A stretch of DNA of 64,000 nucleotides from RGIG8709 sp045575975. GTDB lineage: Bacteria; Bacillota; Clostridia; Monoglobales; Monoglobaceae. The notes under the pieces were generated by a model that made no database searches, was not told where the DNA came from, and saw only the letters and a list, made by a program, of their open reading frames with translations. Below, piece after piece: positions 51,180-59,508 of the stretch (positions are counted from its first letter, which is position 1; each line of letters begins with the position of its first letter). The stretch spans positions 62,001-126,000 of the forward strand of contig JAZNFO010000034.1 in the NCBI GenBank assembly GCA_045575975.1, given 5' to 3'. The position numbers and the translations under genes are program-made.

Positions 51180-51281
51180 TTAGCAGCCACAACCGCAGCC
51201 GTTGTCGTTGTTACAGCAACAACTAATTAAAATGATAAGGATTATAATCCAAAGACAAGAATTGTTACCAAAGCAGCCCAT
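51180..51281 (-). CDS. Cys-rich hydrophobic micro-protein (second of a tandem pair)
   Basis: 33 residues: MGCFGNNSCLWIIILIILIS followed by CCCNNDNGCGCGC. AAAGGAGG lies 8 bases before the ATG, an excellent site. One membrane helix is flanked by N-terminal MGCF and a C-terminal cluster of cysteines. It is a clear paralogue of the gene 41 bases upstream, and the two share MGCFG, SCLWII and SCCCNN. The look resembles the small Gly/Cys-rich membrane peptides of spore-forming Firmicutes (YjcZ-like), but this is inference. Expression timing is unknown. Confidence 0.72.
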   Translation of the reverse strand: MGCFGNNSCLWIIILIILISCCCNNDNGCGCGC

Positions 51282-51322
51282 CAGTAAACCTCCTTTCCTT
51301 TATTATAGGGTGGTGCCGATGA

Positions 51323-51478
51323 CTAATCGCATCCACAGCCGTTATTGGTTGGTAAATTACAGCCACAACCATAACCGCTGCGACCTGTGTTGTTGTTATT
51401 GCAACAACAGCTTAAAACAAGGATTATAAGTATAATCCAAAGACATGAATCATTTCCGCATCCTCCAAAGCATCCCAT
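51323..51478 (-). CDS. Cys-rich hydrophobic micro-protein (first of a tandem pair)
   Basis: 51 residues: MGCFGGCGNDSCLWIILIIL, then VLSCCCNNNN and a Gly/Cys/Asn-rich tail ending NNGCGCD. CAGGAGGTG precedes the ATG by about 8 bases. It contains ten cysteines and one predicted membrane helix. With its shorter paralogue downstream it forms a two-gene unit on the minus strand between the tRNA region and tsf. Function unknown; a role in the spore or envelope is only a suggestion. Confidence 0.75.
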   Translation of the reverse strand: MGCFGGCGNDSCLWIILIILVLSCCCNNNNTGRSGYGCGCNLPTNNGCGCD

Positions 51479-51591
51479 ACTAAAACACCTCCTGAAAAGA
51501 AATTTTGTTTTCTGATATTTCGCTTTTGTTCTCTTCTCAGTTTATATTATGTTGAAAACTCATTTTGGTGCATAAATTTTTTACGCAACAA

Positions 51592-51619
51592 AAAAACCCT
51601 CTCAAACGAGAGGGTTTTT
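51592..51619 (-). terminator. Terminator of rpsB-tsf
   Basis: AAAAACCCTCTC pairs with GAGAGGGTTTTT (51592-51603 with 51608-51619); T run on the minus strand. Confidence 0.88.
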
Positions 51620-51632
51620 AAAGCATTATATA

Positions 51633-52544
51633 TTAGTTGCCCATCATTTTTGCAACTTCTGCTGCAAAATCTTCTTCTTTCTTTTCAAGCCCTTCGCCTT
51701 TTTCAAAACGAGTGAACTTAACTATTTCAATATCTGTTCCGATTTCAGCTGCAACATTCTTTAAGAACTTTGTAACTGTCATATCAGGATCCTTGATATA
51801 AGGCTGTTCAACAAGGCAAACTTCCTTATAGAATTTTTGGATACGGCCAACAACCATTTTGTCAACGATTGCTTCAGGTTTGCCTTCGTTAAGAGCCTGA
51901 GCCTTAAGAATTTCTTTTTCCTTTTCGATTACATCGGCTGGAACTTCGTCCTGCTTAACATACTGAGGCATAGCAGCTGCAACCTGCATAGCGATATCCT
52001 TTGCAGCAGCCTTGAAAGCATCTGTATCTGCTTTTGAGCTGTCAGCAAGATTAAAGTTAACAAGAACACCGATTCTGCCGCCGCCGTGAACATAAGCAAC
52101 ATTTGCGCCTTCGTATCTTGCAAAACGGCGAAGGTTCATGTTTTCACCGATTGTAGCAATCTTTTCTGTTAAAGCTTCGCCAACTGTCTGGTCGCCATAA
52201 AGCTTTTCAGCTTTAAGAGCTTCAACATCTGCAGGATTTGAATCTGCAATAACCTTTGAAACATCATTAACAAATTTAACGAAGTCTGCATTCTTTGCAA
52301 CGAAGTCTGTTTCAGTGTTAACTTCAAGAGCAACTGCAACATCTCCGTAAACTGTAGCGTCAACTAAGCCTTCTGCTGCAATTCTGCCTGCTTTTTTAGC
52401 AGCCTTTGCAAGACCTTTTTCTCTTAAGAATTCAACGGCTTTGTCCATATCGCCGTCAGTTTCTGTAAGAGCTTTTTTACAATCCATCATACCACAGTTT
52501 GTCATTTCTCTGAGTGTCTTAACATCTTGTGCTGTAAATGCCAT
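51633..52544 (-). CDS. tsf: Elongation factor Ts
   Basis: 303 residues. It recycles EF-Tu from GDP to GTP. The N-terminal UBA-like VKTLREMTNCGMMDCKKALT is followed by the core motif NTETDFVAKNADF and HGGGRIGVLV. It follows rpsB by 32 bases in the classic rpsB-tsf operon. Confidence 0.97.
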   Translation of the reverse strand: MAFTAQDVKTLREMTNCGMMDCKKALTETDGDMDKAVEFLREKGLAKAAKKAGRIAAEGLVDATVYGDVAVALEVNTETDFVAKNADFVKFVNDVSKVIADSNPADVEALKAEKLYGDQTVGEALTEKIATIGENMNLRRFARYEGANVAYVHGGGRIGVLVNFNLADSSKADTDAFKAAAKDIAMQVAAAMPQYVKQDEVPADVIEKEKEILKAQALNEGKPEAIVDKMVVGRIQKFYKEVCLVEQPYIKDPDMTVTKFLKNVAAEIGTDIEIVKFTRFEKGEGLEKKEEDFAAEVAKMMGN

Positions 52545-52576
52545 TTATAATCAACTCTCTTTCTAAATCTTTAAAA

Positions 52577-53335
52577 TTATTCTTCGTCGAGCATATCAAG
52601 TGAAACTTCTTCTGTAGCTTCCTCTGTAGCTTCAGCTTCAGCTTCGAACTGTTCGCCCTGTTTGCCTTCGATAATAGCATTACCGATTGTGCTTACGATA
52701 AGTTTAACCGCACGGATAGCATCATCATTACCAGGAATTGGGTAATCAGCTTCTTCTGGGTCACAGTTTGTGTCAACGATAGCAATAACAGGAATACCAA
52801 GCTTCTTAGCTTCAGCAATAGCATTCTTTTCTTTTCTTGGGTCAACAACGAAAAGTGCTGAAGGAAGACCTTTCATTTCTTTAATACCGCCCATAAATTT
52901 TTCAAGGCGTTCTTCTTCAAGCTTAAGCTTGATAACTTCTTTCTTAGGAAGAAGTTCCATTGTTCCGTCTTCTTCCATTTTCTTAAGCTGATAAAGTCTG
53001 TCAATTCTTCTCTTGATAGTTTTGAAGTTTGTAAGCATACCGCCAAGCCATCTTGCGTTAACGAAATACATACCTGTTCTTTCAGCCTCTTCGCGAATAG
53101 CGTCCTGAGCCTGTTTCTTTGTTCCAACGAACAAAACTGTGCCGCCTTCTGCAGCAATGTCTCTTACAAAATAGTAAGCTTCTTCAATTTTCTTTACGGT
53201 TTTCTGAAGATCGATAATATAAATACCGTTTCTTTCCATAAAGATGTACTCAGCCATTTTTGGGTTCCAACGGCGAGTCTGATGTCCGAAATGCACGCCT
53301 GCTTCAAGCAGCTGCTTCATCTGAATAACTCCCAT
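52577..53335 (-). CDS. rpsB: Ribosomal protein S2
   Basis: 252 residues, normal length. Conserved blocks are LLEAGVHFGHQTRRWNPKM, GTKKQAQDAI, RWLGGMLTNF and PVIAIVDTNCDPE. The C terminus is extended by an acidic Glu/Ala tail. The ATG is preceded by GGAGGTG. It is first in the operon with tsf and has a ~135-base leader. Confidence 0.98.
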   Translation of the reverse strand: MGVIQMKQLLEAGVHFGHQTRRWNPKMAEYIFMERNGIYIIDLQKTVKKIEEAYYFVRDIAAEGGTVLFVGTKKQAQDAIREEAERTGMYFVNARWLGGMLTNFKTIKRRIDRLYQLKKMEEDGTMELLPKKEVIKLKLEEERLEKFMGGIKEMKGLPSALFVVDPRKEKNAIAEAKKLGIPVIAIVDTNCDPEEADYPIPGNDDAIRAVKLIVSTIGNAIIEGKQGEQFEAEAEATEEATEEVSLDMLDEE

Positions 53336-53470
53336 GATTTTACACCTCCGAGTTTTCTGCCTCCATTGCGGTCACCTTGCAAAGGAGCTGTCATGGGTAA
53401 ATTAAGCACTCCCCCTGCAATCACGCAATGTGCGTATTTAATTTTAGTTAAACACAATATCCGCATTTAA
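53336..53470 (-). promoter_or_regulatory. rpsB leader, possible autoregulatory site
   Basis: The transcript from the promoter at 53478-53506 carries about 135 untranslated bases with short GC-rich paired segments. Ribosomal protein operons are often controlled by such leaders; no specific fold is recognised here. Confidence 0.3.
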
Positions 53471-53477
53471 CCATATG

Positions 53478-53506
53478 ATTATATCACCATATGAAAAAGT
53501 TGTCAA
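53478..53506 (-). promoter_or_regulatory. Sigma-A promoter of rpsB-tsf
   Basis: On the minus strand TTGACA (53506-53501) and TATAAT (53483-53478), 17-bp spacer, full consensus. Confidence 0.85.
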
Positions 53507-53543
53507 GCATTTTTTTATCATTAAGAACAATGACTAAAAGTGA

Positions 53544-53573
53544 TTGACAAAATATGACTTTATGTGGTATCAT
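53544..53573 (+). promoter_or_regulatory. Sigma-A promoter of the NSS transporter gene
   Basis: TTGACA at 53544-53549 and TATCAT at 53568-53573, 18-bp spacer. Confidence 0.65.
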
Positions 53574-53609
53574 CTTATAAAATATATTTGTATATTTAAG
53601 GAGGCTATT

Positions 53610-54965
53610 ATGGAAGAAAACAGAAGCAGTTTTTCCGGTAAGATTGGATTTGTCCTTGCGGCTGCAGGCTCAGCTGTGGGACTTGGAAATATATGGAGAT
53701 TTCCGTATCTTGCAGCAAAGTATGGGGGAGGTATTTTCCTTCTTGTGTATCTTGTGCTTGCAGTTACTTTTGGTTTTGCGTTAATGACGGCAGAAATTGC
53801 CCTTGGAAGAAAATCAGGGCTCAGTGCTGTTGAAATGTTTGGAAAGTTAAATAAAAAATATGCCTTTGTGGGATATCTTGCATCCCTTGTTCCAATGATT
53901 ATTCTGCCTTATTATTCGGTTATCGGCGGATGGGTTATCAAGTATCTTGCAGCATTTACAACCGGCAGTGTTCAGGCTGCAGCAGGGGACACATATTTCA
54001 CAGATTTTATAGCAAGCACCGGCGAACCTATTGCCTGGTTTCTTGTGTTTATTGGCTTAACCGCACTTATCGTGCTTTTTGGTGTTGAAAAGGGGGTAGA
54101 AAAGGTAAGTAAATTTATGATGCCCGTTCTTGTTGTTTTGTCTTTGGGAATTGCAATTTATTCAATGTGTATTCCGGGTGCTATGGACGGGGTTATTTAC
54201 TATATTAAGCCTGACTTTTCAAGATTTTCTGCAACAACAGTTCTTGCCGCTATGGGGCAGCTGTTTTATTCAATGTCTCTTGCTATGGGCATAATGATTA
54301 CATACGGTTCGTATATGAAAAAGGAAGTTAATCTTGAAAAATCTGTAACCCAAATTGAAATTTTTGACACAGGTATTGCATTTTTGGCAGGTCTTATGAT
54401 TATTCCTGCGGTATTTGCATTCTCCGGAGGCGACGAGGCGGCTCTCGGCAAAGGCCCCGGTCTTATGTTTGTTACACTTCCAAAAGTTTTTGAAAGTATG
54501 AAAGGCGGAACATTTATTGGTGCAGCATTCTTCCTTATGGTGTTCTTTGCGGCACTCACATCTTCCATTTCACTTATGGAAACTGTTGTTTCAATATTCC
54601 AGGATAAATTTAAATGGAACAGAAAATTAACCTGCCTTGTGGTATTTGTCGGCTCTGTTCTTATAGGACTTCCGTCAACTTTAGGGTTTGGAATCTGGGG
54701 ACATATAACAATTATCGGACTTTCATTCCTTGATTTCTTTGATTTCATAAGTAACAGTGTGTTGATGCCGGTGGTTGCATTCCTGACCTGTATATTTGTT
54801 GGTTATGTAATAAAACCAAAGGCTGTTATTGAAGAGGTTGAGCTTTCAGGAACATTCAGAAGAAAGAAATTGTTTGTTGGAGTTATAAAATATTTTGCTC
54901 CAATTTGTATTTTGCTTATATTGATTTCATCAGTTCTTGATGTTTTTGGAATATTTAAGATTTAG
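53610..54965 (+). CDS. Sodium:neurotransmitter symporter family (NSS/SNF) transporter
   Basis: 451 residues, about 11-12 membrane segments of the LeuT fold. The first segment has AAAGSAVGLGNIWRFPYLAA, the sodium and substrate site of this family. Bacterial members import amino acids with Na+; the substrate here is not predictable. AAGGAGG precedes the ATG at 53610; an in-frame extension to 53544 would include the promoter and is rejected. It is monocistronic with a terminator after it. Confidence 0.93.
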   Translation: MEENRSSFSGKIGFVLAAAGSAVGLGNIWRFPYLAAKYGGGIFLLVYLVLAVTFGFALMTAEIALGRKSGLSAVEMFGKLNKKYAFVGYLASLVPMIILPYYSVIGGWVIKYLAAFTTGSVQAAAGDTYFTDFIASTGEPIAWFLVFIGLTALIVLFGVEKGVEKVSKFMMPVLVVLSLGIAIYSMCIPGAMDGVIYYIKPDFSRFSATTVLAAMGQLFYSMSLAMGIMITYGSYMKKEVNLEKSVTQIEIFDTGIAFLAGLMIIPAVFAFSGGDEAALGKGPGLMFVTLPKVFESMKGGTFIGAAFFLMVFFAALTSSISLMETVVSIFQDKFKWNRKLTCLVVFVGSVLIGLPSTLGFGIWGHITIIGLSFLDFFDFISNSVLMPVVAFLTCIFVGYVIKPKAVIEEVELSGTFRRKKLFVGVIKYFAPICILLILISSVLDVFGIFKI

Positions 54966-55026
54966 AGTAAAACGAAAACCCTCTGTGGAAAATTTGAACT
55001 GCACCAGTTTGTGCAGACAGTACAAA

Positions 55027-55073
55027 AATACCCCTATGGTAGTTTATATTATTCTACCATAGGAGGGTGTTTT
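55027..55073 (+). terminator. Terminator of the NSS transporter gene
   Basis: ATACCCCTATGGTAG pairs with CTACCATAGGAGGGTGT with one bulge and is followed by Ts. A smaller CTGCAC/GTGCAG hairpin lies just upstream. Confidence 0.8.
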
Positions 55074-55141
55074 TTTATTGTCCATTTTTACTGGACTTGT
55101 TCAAATTCATCCGCAGGGGATTTTTATATGTTTAACGATAG

Positions 55142-56617
55142 TTAAAAGTCGTTCATTATGGGCACAAACATTTTAAACTCATCATATGCCTTATCCCATT
55201 CATCAGGATTTTCAGGTTCATATGTCTTAATATCAAAGGAGTTTTTAATAATTTTTCTTGCCTCAGCCATATTTTTAATTTTGCCTGACGACATAAACTG
55301 CATCGCAATATTGCCAAGTGCAGTTGCCTCAATGGGGCCTGCCATAACTTTCATATTGCAGGCATCAGCAGTCATTTTGCAGAGAAGAGGATCTTTTGTT
55401 CCTCCTCCTACGATATTAATACATTCAAAATCCTTGCCCGTAATATCTTTTAAATTAAGAAGTGCATATCTATATTTCATCGCAAGACTTTCATATATAC
55501 ATCGCACAATTTCGCCAACAGTCTGAGGGATATACTGTTTTGTTCTTTTGCAAAATTCCTGAACCCGTTTGGGAATATCTCCCGGTTTGCCAAATTCTGG
55601 GCTATCAGGATTTATAAAACACTTAAATGGTTCACATTTTAATGCTTTTTTTTCCAAATCATTAAAAGACAGCTCCTTGCCCTGTTTTATCCAGGTTCTT
55701 CTTGATTCCTGTATCAGCCAAAGTCCCATAATATTTGTTAAAAATCTGATACTTCCTTCGCATCCACCCTCATTTGTATAGGAGGAAATAAGGCCTTTTT
55801 TTGATATAACAGGATCTGAAAGTTCTGTTCCGAAAAGAGACCAGGTTCCACAGCTTATATACACAAAATCCTTATTTTTTATAGGGACAGACACAACTGC
55901 AGAAGCTGTATCGTGAGATGCAACCGCAATAACTTCTACAGGCTCGACACCCAATTCTTCGCAAACTGAATCACTTAATCTGCCCACGACTGTACCTGCA
56001 GGGACTATATCACATAAAATATCTTTTGGGATACCAACCCTGTTTAAAAGCTCATAATTCCAATCTCTTGAATACGGGTTTAGCATTTGTGAAGTTGATG
56101 CAATTGTATATTCACATTTTTTTACACCTGTCAGGAAATAGTTTAACAAATCGGGGATAAACAACATTTTATCCGCGCCGGTTAAGTCCTCTTTTCTATA
56201 TTTTTCAAGATAGTAAAGCTGAAAAAGTGTATTGAAATTAAGCATTTGTATGCCGGTTTCATTATAAAGTGTTTCTTTATCCAGAACTTCAAAAAATTCA
56301 TCGGGGATATTATCGGTTCTGGAATCTCTGTAATGCACAGGATTTGATATAAGATTGCCATTTTTATCAAGCAAGCCAAAGTCAACACCCCAAGTATCAA
56401 TGCCGATTTTATCAAAACCTCCTGCAAGTTTTGCCTTCACTATTCCCTGCTTAATCTGGTCATAAAGATAAAGTATATCCCAATAAAGTGTTCCGCACAC
56501 ATTTATACCGTTGTTTGAAAAACGGTGTATTTCTTCAAGTGTGATTTTACCATCTTTAAGTGTTGCCAAAATACCTCTTCCGCTTGAAGCTCCGAGATCA
56601 AATGCAAGAACTCTCAT
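55142..56617 (-). CDS. rhaB: L-rhamnulokinase
   Basis: 491 residues. It phosphorylates L-rhamnulose to the 1-phosphate. FGGY-kinase features are AFDLGASSGRG (phosphate loop), GIDTWGVDFGLLD, ASHDTASAVVSVP and a C-terminal NIVGGGTKDPLLCKM. The ATG at 56617 is used since GGGAG lies 8 bases upstream; an in-frame GTG at 56626 lies inside that site. It follows the AraC gene by 78 bases on the minus strand, in a gap containing GTGCAAC direct repeats that could be a regulator site. Confidence 0.93.
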   Translation of the reverse strand: MRVLAFDLGASSGRGILATLKDGKITLEEIHRFSNNGINVCGTLYWDILYLYDQIKQGIVKAKLAGGFDKIGIDTWGVDFGLLDKNGNLISNPVHYRDSRTDNIPDEFFEVLDKETLYNETGIQMLNFNTLFQLYYLEKYRKEDLTGADKMLFIPDLLNYFLTGVKKCEYTIASTSQMLNPYSRDWNYELLNRVGIPKDILCDIVPAGTVVGRLSDSVCEELGVEPVEVIAVASHDTASAVVSVPIKNKDFVYISCGTWSLFGTELSDPVISKKGLISSYTNEGGCEGSIRFLTNIMGLWLIQESRRTWIKQGKELSFNDLEKKALKCEPFKCFINPDSPEFGKPGDIPKRVQEFCKRTKQYIPQTVGEIVRCIYESLAMKYRYALLNLKDITGKDFECINIVGGGTKDPLLCKMTADACNMKVMAGPIEATALGNIAMQFMSSGKIKNMAEARKIIKNSFDIKTYEPENPDEWDKAYDEFKMFVPIMNDF

Positions 56618-56695
56618 AAAAGACACTCCCTTCTGTTTTTATCGTATATACCGTGTATACCTAAAATAATTGTGTGCAACTCTTGTGCAACACTA

Positions 56696-57520
56696 TCATT
56701 TTTCCGTTTTGCTCAATCTGTATTGTGATGGAGAGACTCCCGTTGTTTTTTTAAATAGCTTTGAAAAATGATAAACATCCCTGAGCCCTATGGAATTAGC
56801 TATGTTTTTAAAATCAATCCCCATAGTGATAAGAGCTTTGGCCTTTTTAACTCTGTATTCTGTCAGATACTCGTTTGGTGTTTTGCCTGTTTCTTTTTTG
56901 AAAATCTTATAAAAGTATGTGCGGTCGAGTCCGAGGTGGGTTGAAATATCATTAACACTAATACCCCGTCCATACTCATATTCAATATATGAGATTGCAT
57001 TTTTTACATGGTTTTTATAAGATGGAGTATATCTTTCTGTATATGTAGCTTTATTATCTATGTGTGATAAGCATTCGAGTATGCAGGAGGCAAGTCTTAA
57101 CTGTGAATATGTTTTTTCGTTTTCGTCAATATATTTCAGACAATCAATAATACTTGTAACAAAAGATTTGTCAACATTGTTTATTACAAGTTGGCTGTGC
57201 GATATGCCTATATTATTATAGAATTTATGTGCGAGTTTCCCTCCAAAGATAATCCAGCAAAATTCCCATGGATTTTCCTTGTTGGTATAATATTTCACTA
57301 AATCGTCGGGATAGATGGCAAAAACATCACCTTTTTTCAGAGAGTACTTATGTCCGTCTGTTTCGTAGTATCCTTCGCCTGAAATAATGTAGTGTAAAAT
57401 ATATTTTTTTCTGACTCCCGGACCCTCTGAAAAATTGGAGGGACACTTTTCGTGACCGCAACCGAACAAACTCAGTTCATCATCCTGGTTGTAATGTGGG
57501 TTATAAAAAATTCTTTTCAT
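56696..57520 (-). CDS. AraC-family transcriptional regulator of rhamnose genes
   Basis: 274 residues. An N-terminal cupin-like sensor domain (LHYIISGEGYYETDGHKYSL, KKGDVFAIYPDD) precedes two helix-turn-helix units (GISVNDISTHLGLDRTYFYK and LGRD-like FKNIANSIGLRDVYHFSKLF), the AraC/XylS arrangement. The cupin probably binds rhamnose or a derivative. It lies between rhaB and the divergent rhamnose operon, so it most likely activates both. Confidence 0.9.
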   Translation of the reverse strand: MKRIFYNPHYNQDDELSLFGCGHEKCPSNFSEGPGVRKKYILHYIISGEGYYETDGHKYSLKKGDVFAIYPDDLVKYYTNKENPWEFCWIIFGGKLAHKFYNNIGISHSQLVINNVDKSFVTSIIDCLKYIDENEKTYSQLRLASCILECLSHIDNKATYTERYTPSYKNHVKNAISYIEYEYGRGISVNDISTHLGLDRTYFYKIFKKETGKTPNEYLTEYRVKKAKALITMGIDFKNIANSIGLRDVYHFSKLFKKTTGVSPSQYRLSKTEK

Positions 57521-57574
57521 AACGGCATCCTCTCTTTTTATCTATTATAATCATTATAACAATAAAATCAACTT

Positions 57575-57604
57575 TAAGCAACAAATATACAAAAATAAGC
57601 AACA
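57575..57604 (+). promoter_or_regulatory. Candidate AraC operator: direct repeat TAAGCAACA with 21-bp period
   Basis: TAAGCAACA occurs at 57575-57583 and again at 57596-57604, exactly two helical turns apart and in the same orientation, as for AraC-type activator half sites. The pair ends 8 bases before the expected -35 position. Confidence 0.65.
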
Positions 57605-57612
57605 TATTTATA

Positions 57613-57641
57613 TTTATAAATATTATGACGATTGATATAAT
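57613..57641 (+). promoter_or_regulatory. Activator-dependent promoter of the plus-strand rhamnose operon
   Basis: A good TATAAT at 57636-57641 is paired with a poor -35 (TTTATA at 57613-57618, 17-bp spacer). A weak -35 beside the repeats fits dependence on the AraC protein. Confidence 0.55.
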
Positions 57642-57670
57642 AAAATAAAAAATACGAAAGGCAGATTATC

Positions 57671-58645
57671 ATGAATATAAAATATTCCGTGTTTATTTCC
57701 AATGTTGCTTCCTGCAATGACAGATATTGCGCAGCGTATGGAAGAGCGTTTTCAATCGAAGAAATGTTCCAGAGAGTCAAGAGTATTCCAAGTATTACTG
57801 CGGTGGATATTGTTCTGACTGAAAATTTTAAAAATAACCTTGATGTAGTAAGAAAGTGTTTAAAAGAAACAGGGCTTGAGGTTGGTTCCATTGCGGTGGA
57901 CACCTTTGCCAACCCTCTTTATAAAAAGGGCAGTTTTTCGTCGACTGAGCATGATGTGCGCAGGCGTGCCATTGATGATGCCAAGCAGGCGATAGATTTT
58001 GCCGCAGAGATTGGATGCAAAATCGTAACTGTTTGGCCGGGACAGGATGGCTATGATTATATTTTTGCTGCTGACTATATTAAGGAACGCCAGTTATTTG
58101 CTGATGCCATAGAAGAACTTTGTTGCTATAATCCAAACATTGATATTACGCTGGAATACAAACTCAAAGAACCCCGCACACATTCATATATCAGTACGGT
58201 AGGGGCAACGCTGTTAATGATTGAAAAGATTGGGCTTCCTAACTGTGGCGTTGCCCTTGATTATGGACACGCAGCTCTTGGATATGAGACAGCTGCTGAG
58301 GCGGTCGCAATGTGTCATATGTATGGCAATCGACTCAAGCACATTCATATCAACGATAACTATCGTTTGTGGGATGATGATATGATTGTGGGAAGCGTAC
58401 ATACTTTGGAATATCTGGAGTTTTTCTACTGGTTAAAGAGAACAGGATATGAAGGGTATATTGTCATAGATCAGTTCCCTTACCGTGAGGATGGAAGAGA
58501 TGCTGTTGCTGAGAGTGCTGAGTGGCTAAATGTGCTTCAGGAGACTGCGGCACGCATTAATGATGAAGAAGCGGAGAGAGTTCTTGCTGCCCGTGATGGA
58601 GTGGAAGCCAGCCGCTTTATGAGAAAGGTGATGTTTGGAAAATGA
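57671..58645 (+). CDS. Xylose-isomerase-like TIM-barrel sugar isomerase/epimerase
   Basis: 324 residues. The barrel has the AP-endonuclease-2/xylose-isomerase pattern: VTVWPGQDGYDY, a metal-site glutamate in DITLEYKLKEPR, GVALDYGHAALGY, KHIHINDN and GYIVIDQFPYR. By position (first gene before rhaD and a rhamnosidase) it is the best candidate for the L-rhamnose isomerase of this pathway; no RhaA-type isomerase is seen here. It could instead be an epimerase. The base composition looks richer in G+C than the araC and rhaB genes. Overlaps rhaD by 4 bases. Confidence 0.82.
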   Translation: MNIKYSVFISNVASCNDRYCAAYGRAFSIEEMFQRVKSIPSITAVDIVLTENFKNNLDVVRKCLKETGLEVGSIAVDTFANPLYKKGSFSSTEHDVRRRAIDDAKQAIDFAAEIGCKIVTVWPGQDGYDYIFAADYIKERQLFADAIEELCCYNPNIDITLEYKLKEPRTHSYISTVGATLLMIEKIGLPNCGVALDYGHAALGYETAAEAVAMCHMYGNRLKHIHINDNYRLWDDDMIVGSVHTLEYLEFFYWLKRTGYEGYIVIDQFPYREDGRDAVAESAEWLNVLQETAARINDEEAERVLAARDGVEASRFMRKVMFGK

Positions 58646-59454
58646 GAGAAATGAATATAGTAAATGCACCATTTATGCGCGAATTATGCGATATGACTGA
58701 CAATATGTATCGTCTTGGTTGGAATGAGCGAAACGGAGGGAACATAAGTATTTTGCTCAGCGATGAAGAAGTAGCTCCCTATGTGCAAGACAAGGAGATT
58801 ATCAGGGACTTGCCTTTAGAGGTAGCTTTTCCTGAATTTTCCGGTCGGTATTTTATTGTGACGGGAACAGGTAAATATTTTAAGAATATTTCAAAGGATC
58901 CTGCATTTAATGTGGGGCTGATTCGTATTTCCGAAGATGGAAAGTGCGGTCATCTGCTTTGGGGATTTACAGACAACGGCACTTTTACCAGTGAGATTAT
59001 TATGCACCTTGGAGCGCATAGCAGGAGATTGAAAAAAGACCCTCATCACCGCGTGGTTATGCATGCTCACCCAACAGCAACAGTTTCAATGACGCATATT
59101 CACGATTGGGATGAAAAATCCTTTACCAAGACATTGTGGGGTACTTGCACGGAATGTATTGTAATTTTTCCAGAAGGGGTTGCAGTGCTTCCCTGGATGG
59201 TTAGCAGCAGTGCATCCATCGGTCTTGCGTCAGCAGAAAAATTTGATGAGTTCCGCATTCTGATTTGGGCACTTCACGGGTGTACTGTAACAGGCTCATC
59301 TCTTGATGAGGCATTTGGCTTACTTGAAACTGTTGAAAAGGCTGCACAAATTTACATAAATGTGGTTGGCAAACAGAGAGCGCATATTGATGATGATATG
59401 CTTCGTCAGGTTGCAGAGGCTTTCAACCTTAATGTTCGTGATGGATGGATTTAA
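58642..59454 (+). CDS. rhaD: L-rhamnulose-1-phosphate aldolase
   Basis: 270 residues. This zinc class II aldolase splits rhamnulose 1-phosphate into dihydroxyacetone phosphate and L-lactaldehyde. The zinc ligands are in MHAHPTATV (about residues 141-143) and ALHGCT, and the catalytic glutamate is in SEIIMHLGAH. NERNGGNIS is the phosphate-binding region. Translation is coupled to the preceding gene by ATGA. Confidence 0.93.
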   Translation: MREMNIVNAPFMRELCDMTDNMYRLGWNERNGGNISILLSDEEVAPYVQDKEIIRDLPLEVAFPEFSGRYFIVTGTGKYFKNISKDPAFNVGLIRISEDGKCGHLLWGFTDNGTFTSEIIMHLGAHSRRLKKDPHHRVVMHAHPTATVSMTHIHDWDEKSFTKTLWGTCTECIVIFPEGVAVLPWMVSSSASIGLASAEKFDEFRILIWALHGCTVTGSSLDEAFGLLETVEKAAQIYINVVGKQRAHIDDDMLRQVAEAFNLNVRDGWI

Positions 59455-59508
59455 TAACAATAAAATATAATTGCTCAGACAAAAACAAAAAAAGAAAAGA
59501 GGAATTTT

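Noticed and set aside
53544..53609. In-frame N-terminal extension of the NSS transporter
   Set aside because: It would include the promoter and lacks an SD, whereas the ATG at 53610 has AAGGAGG and matches the family start.
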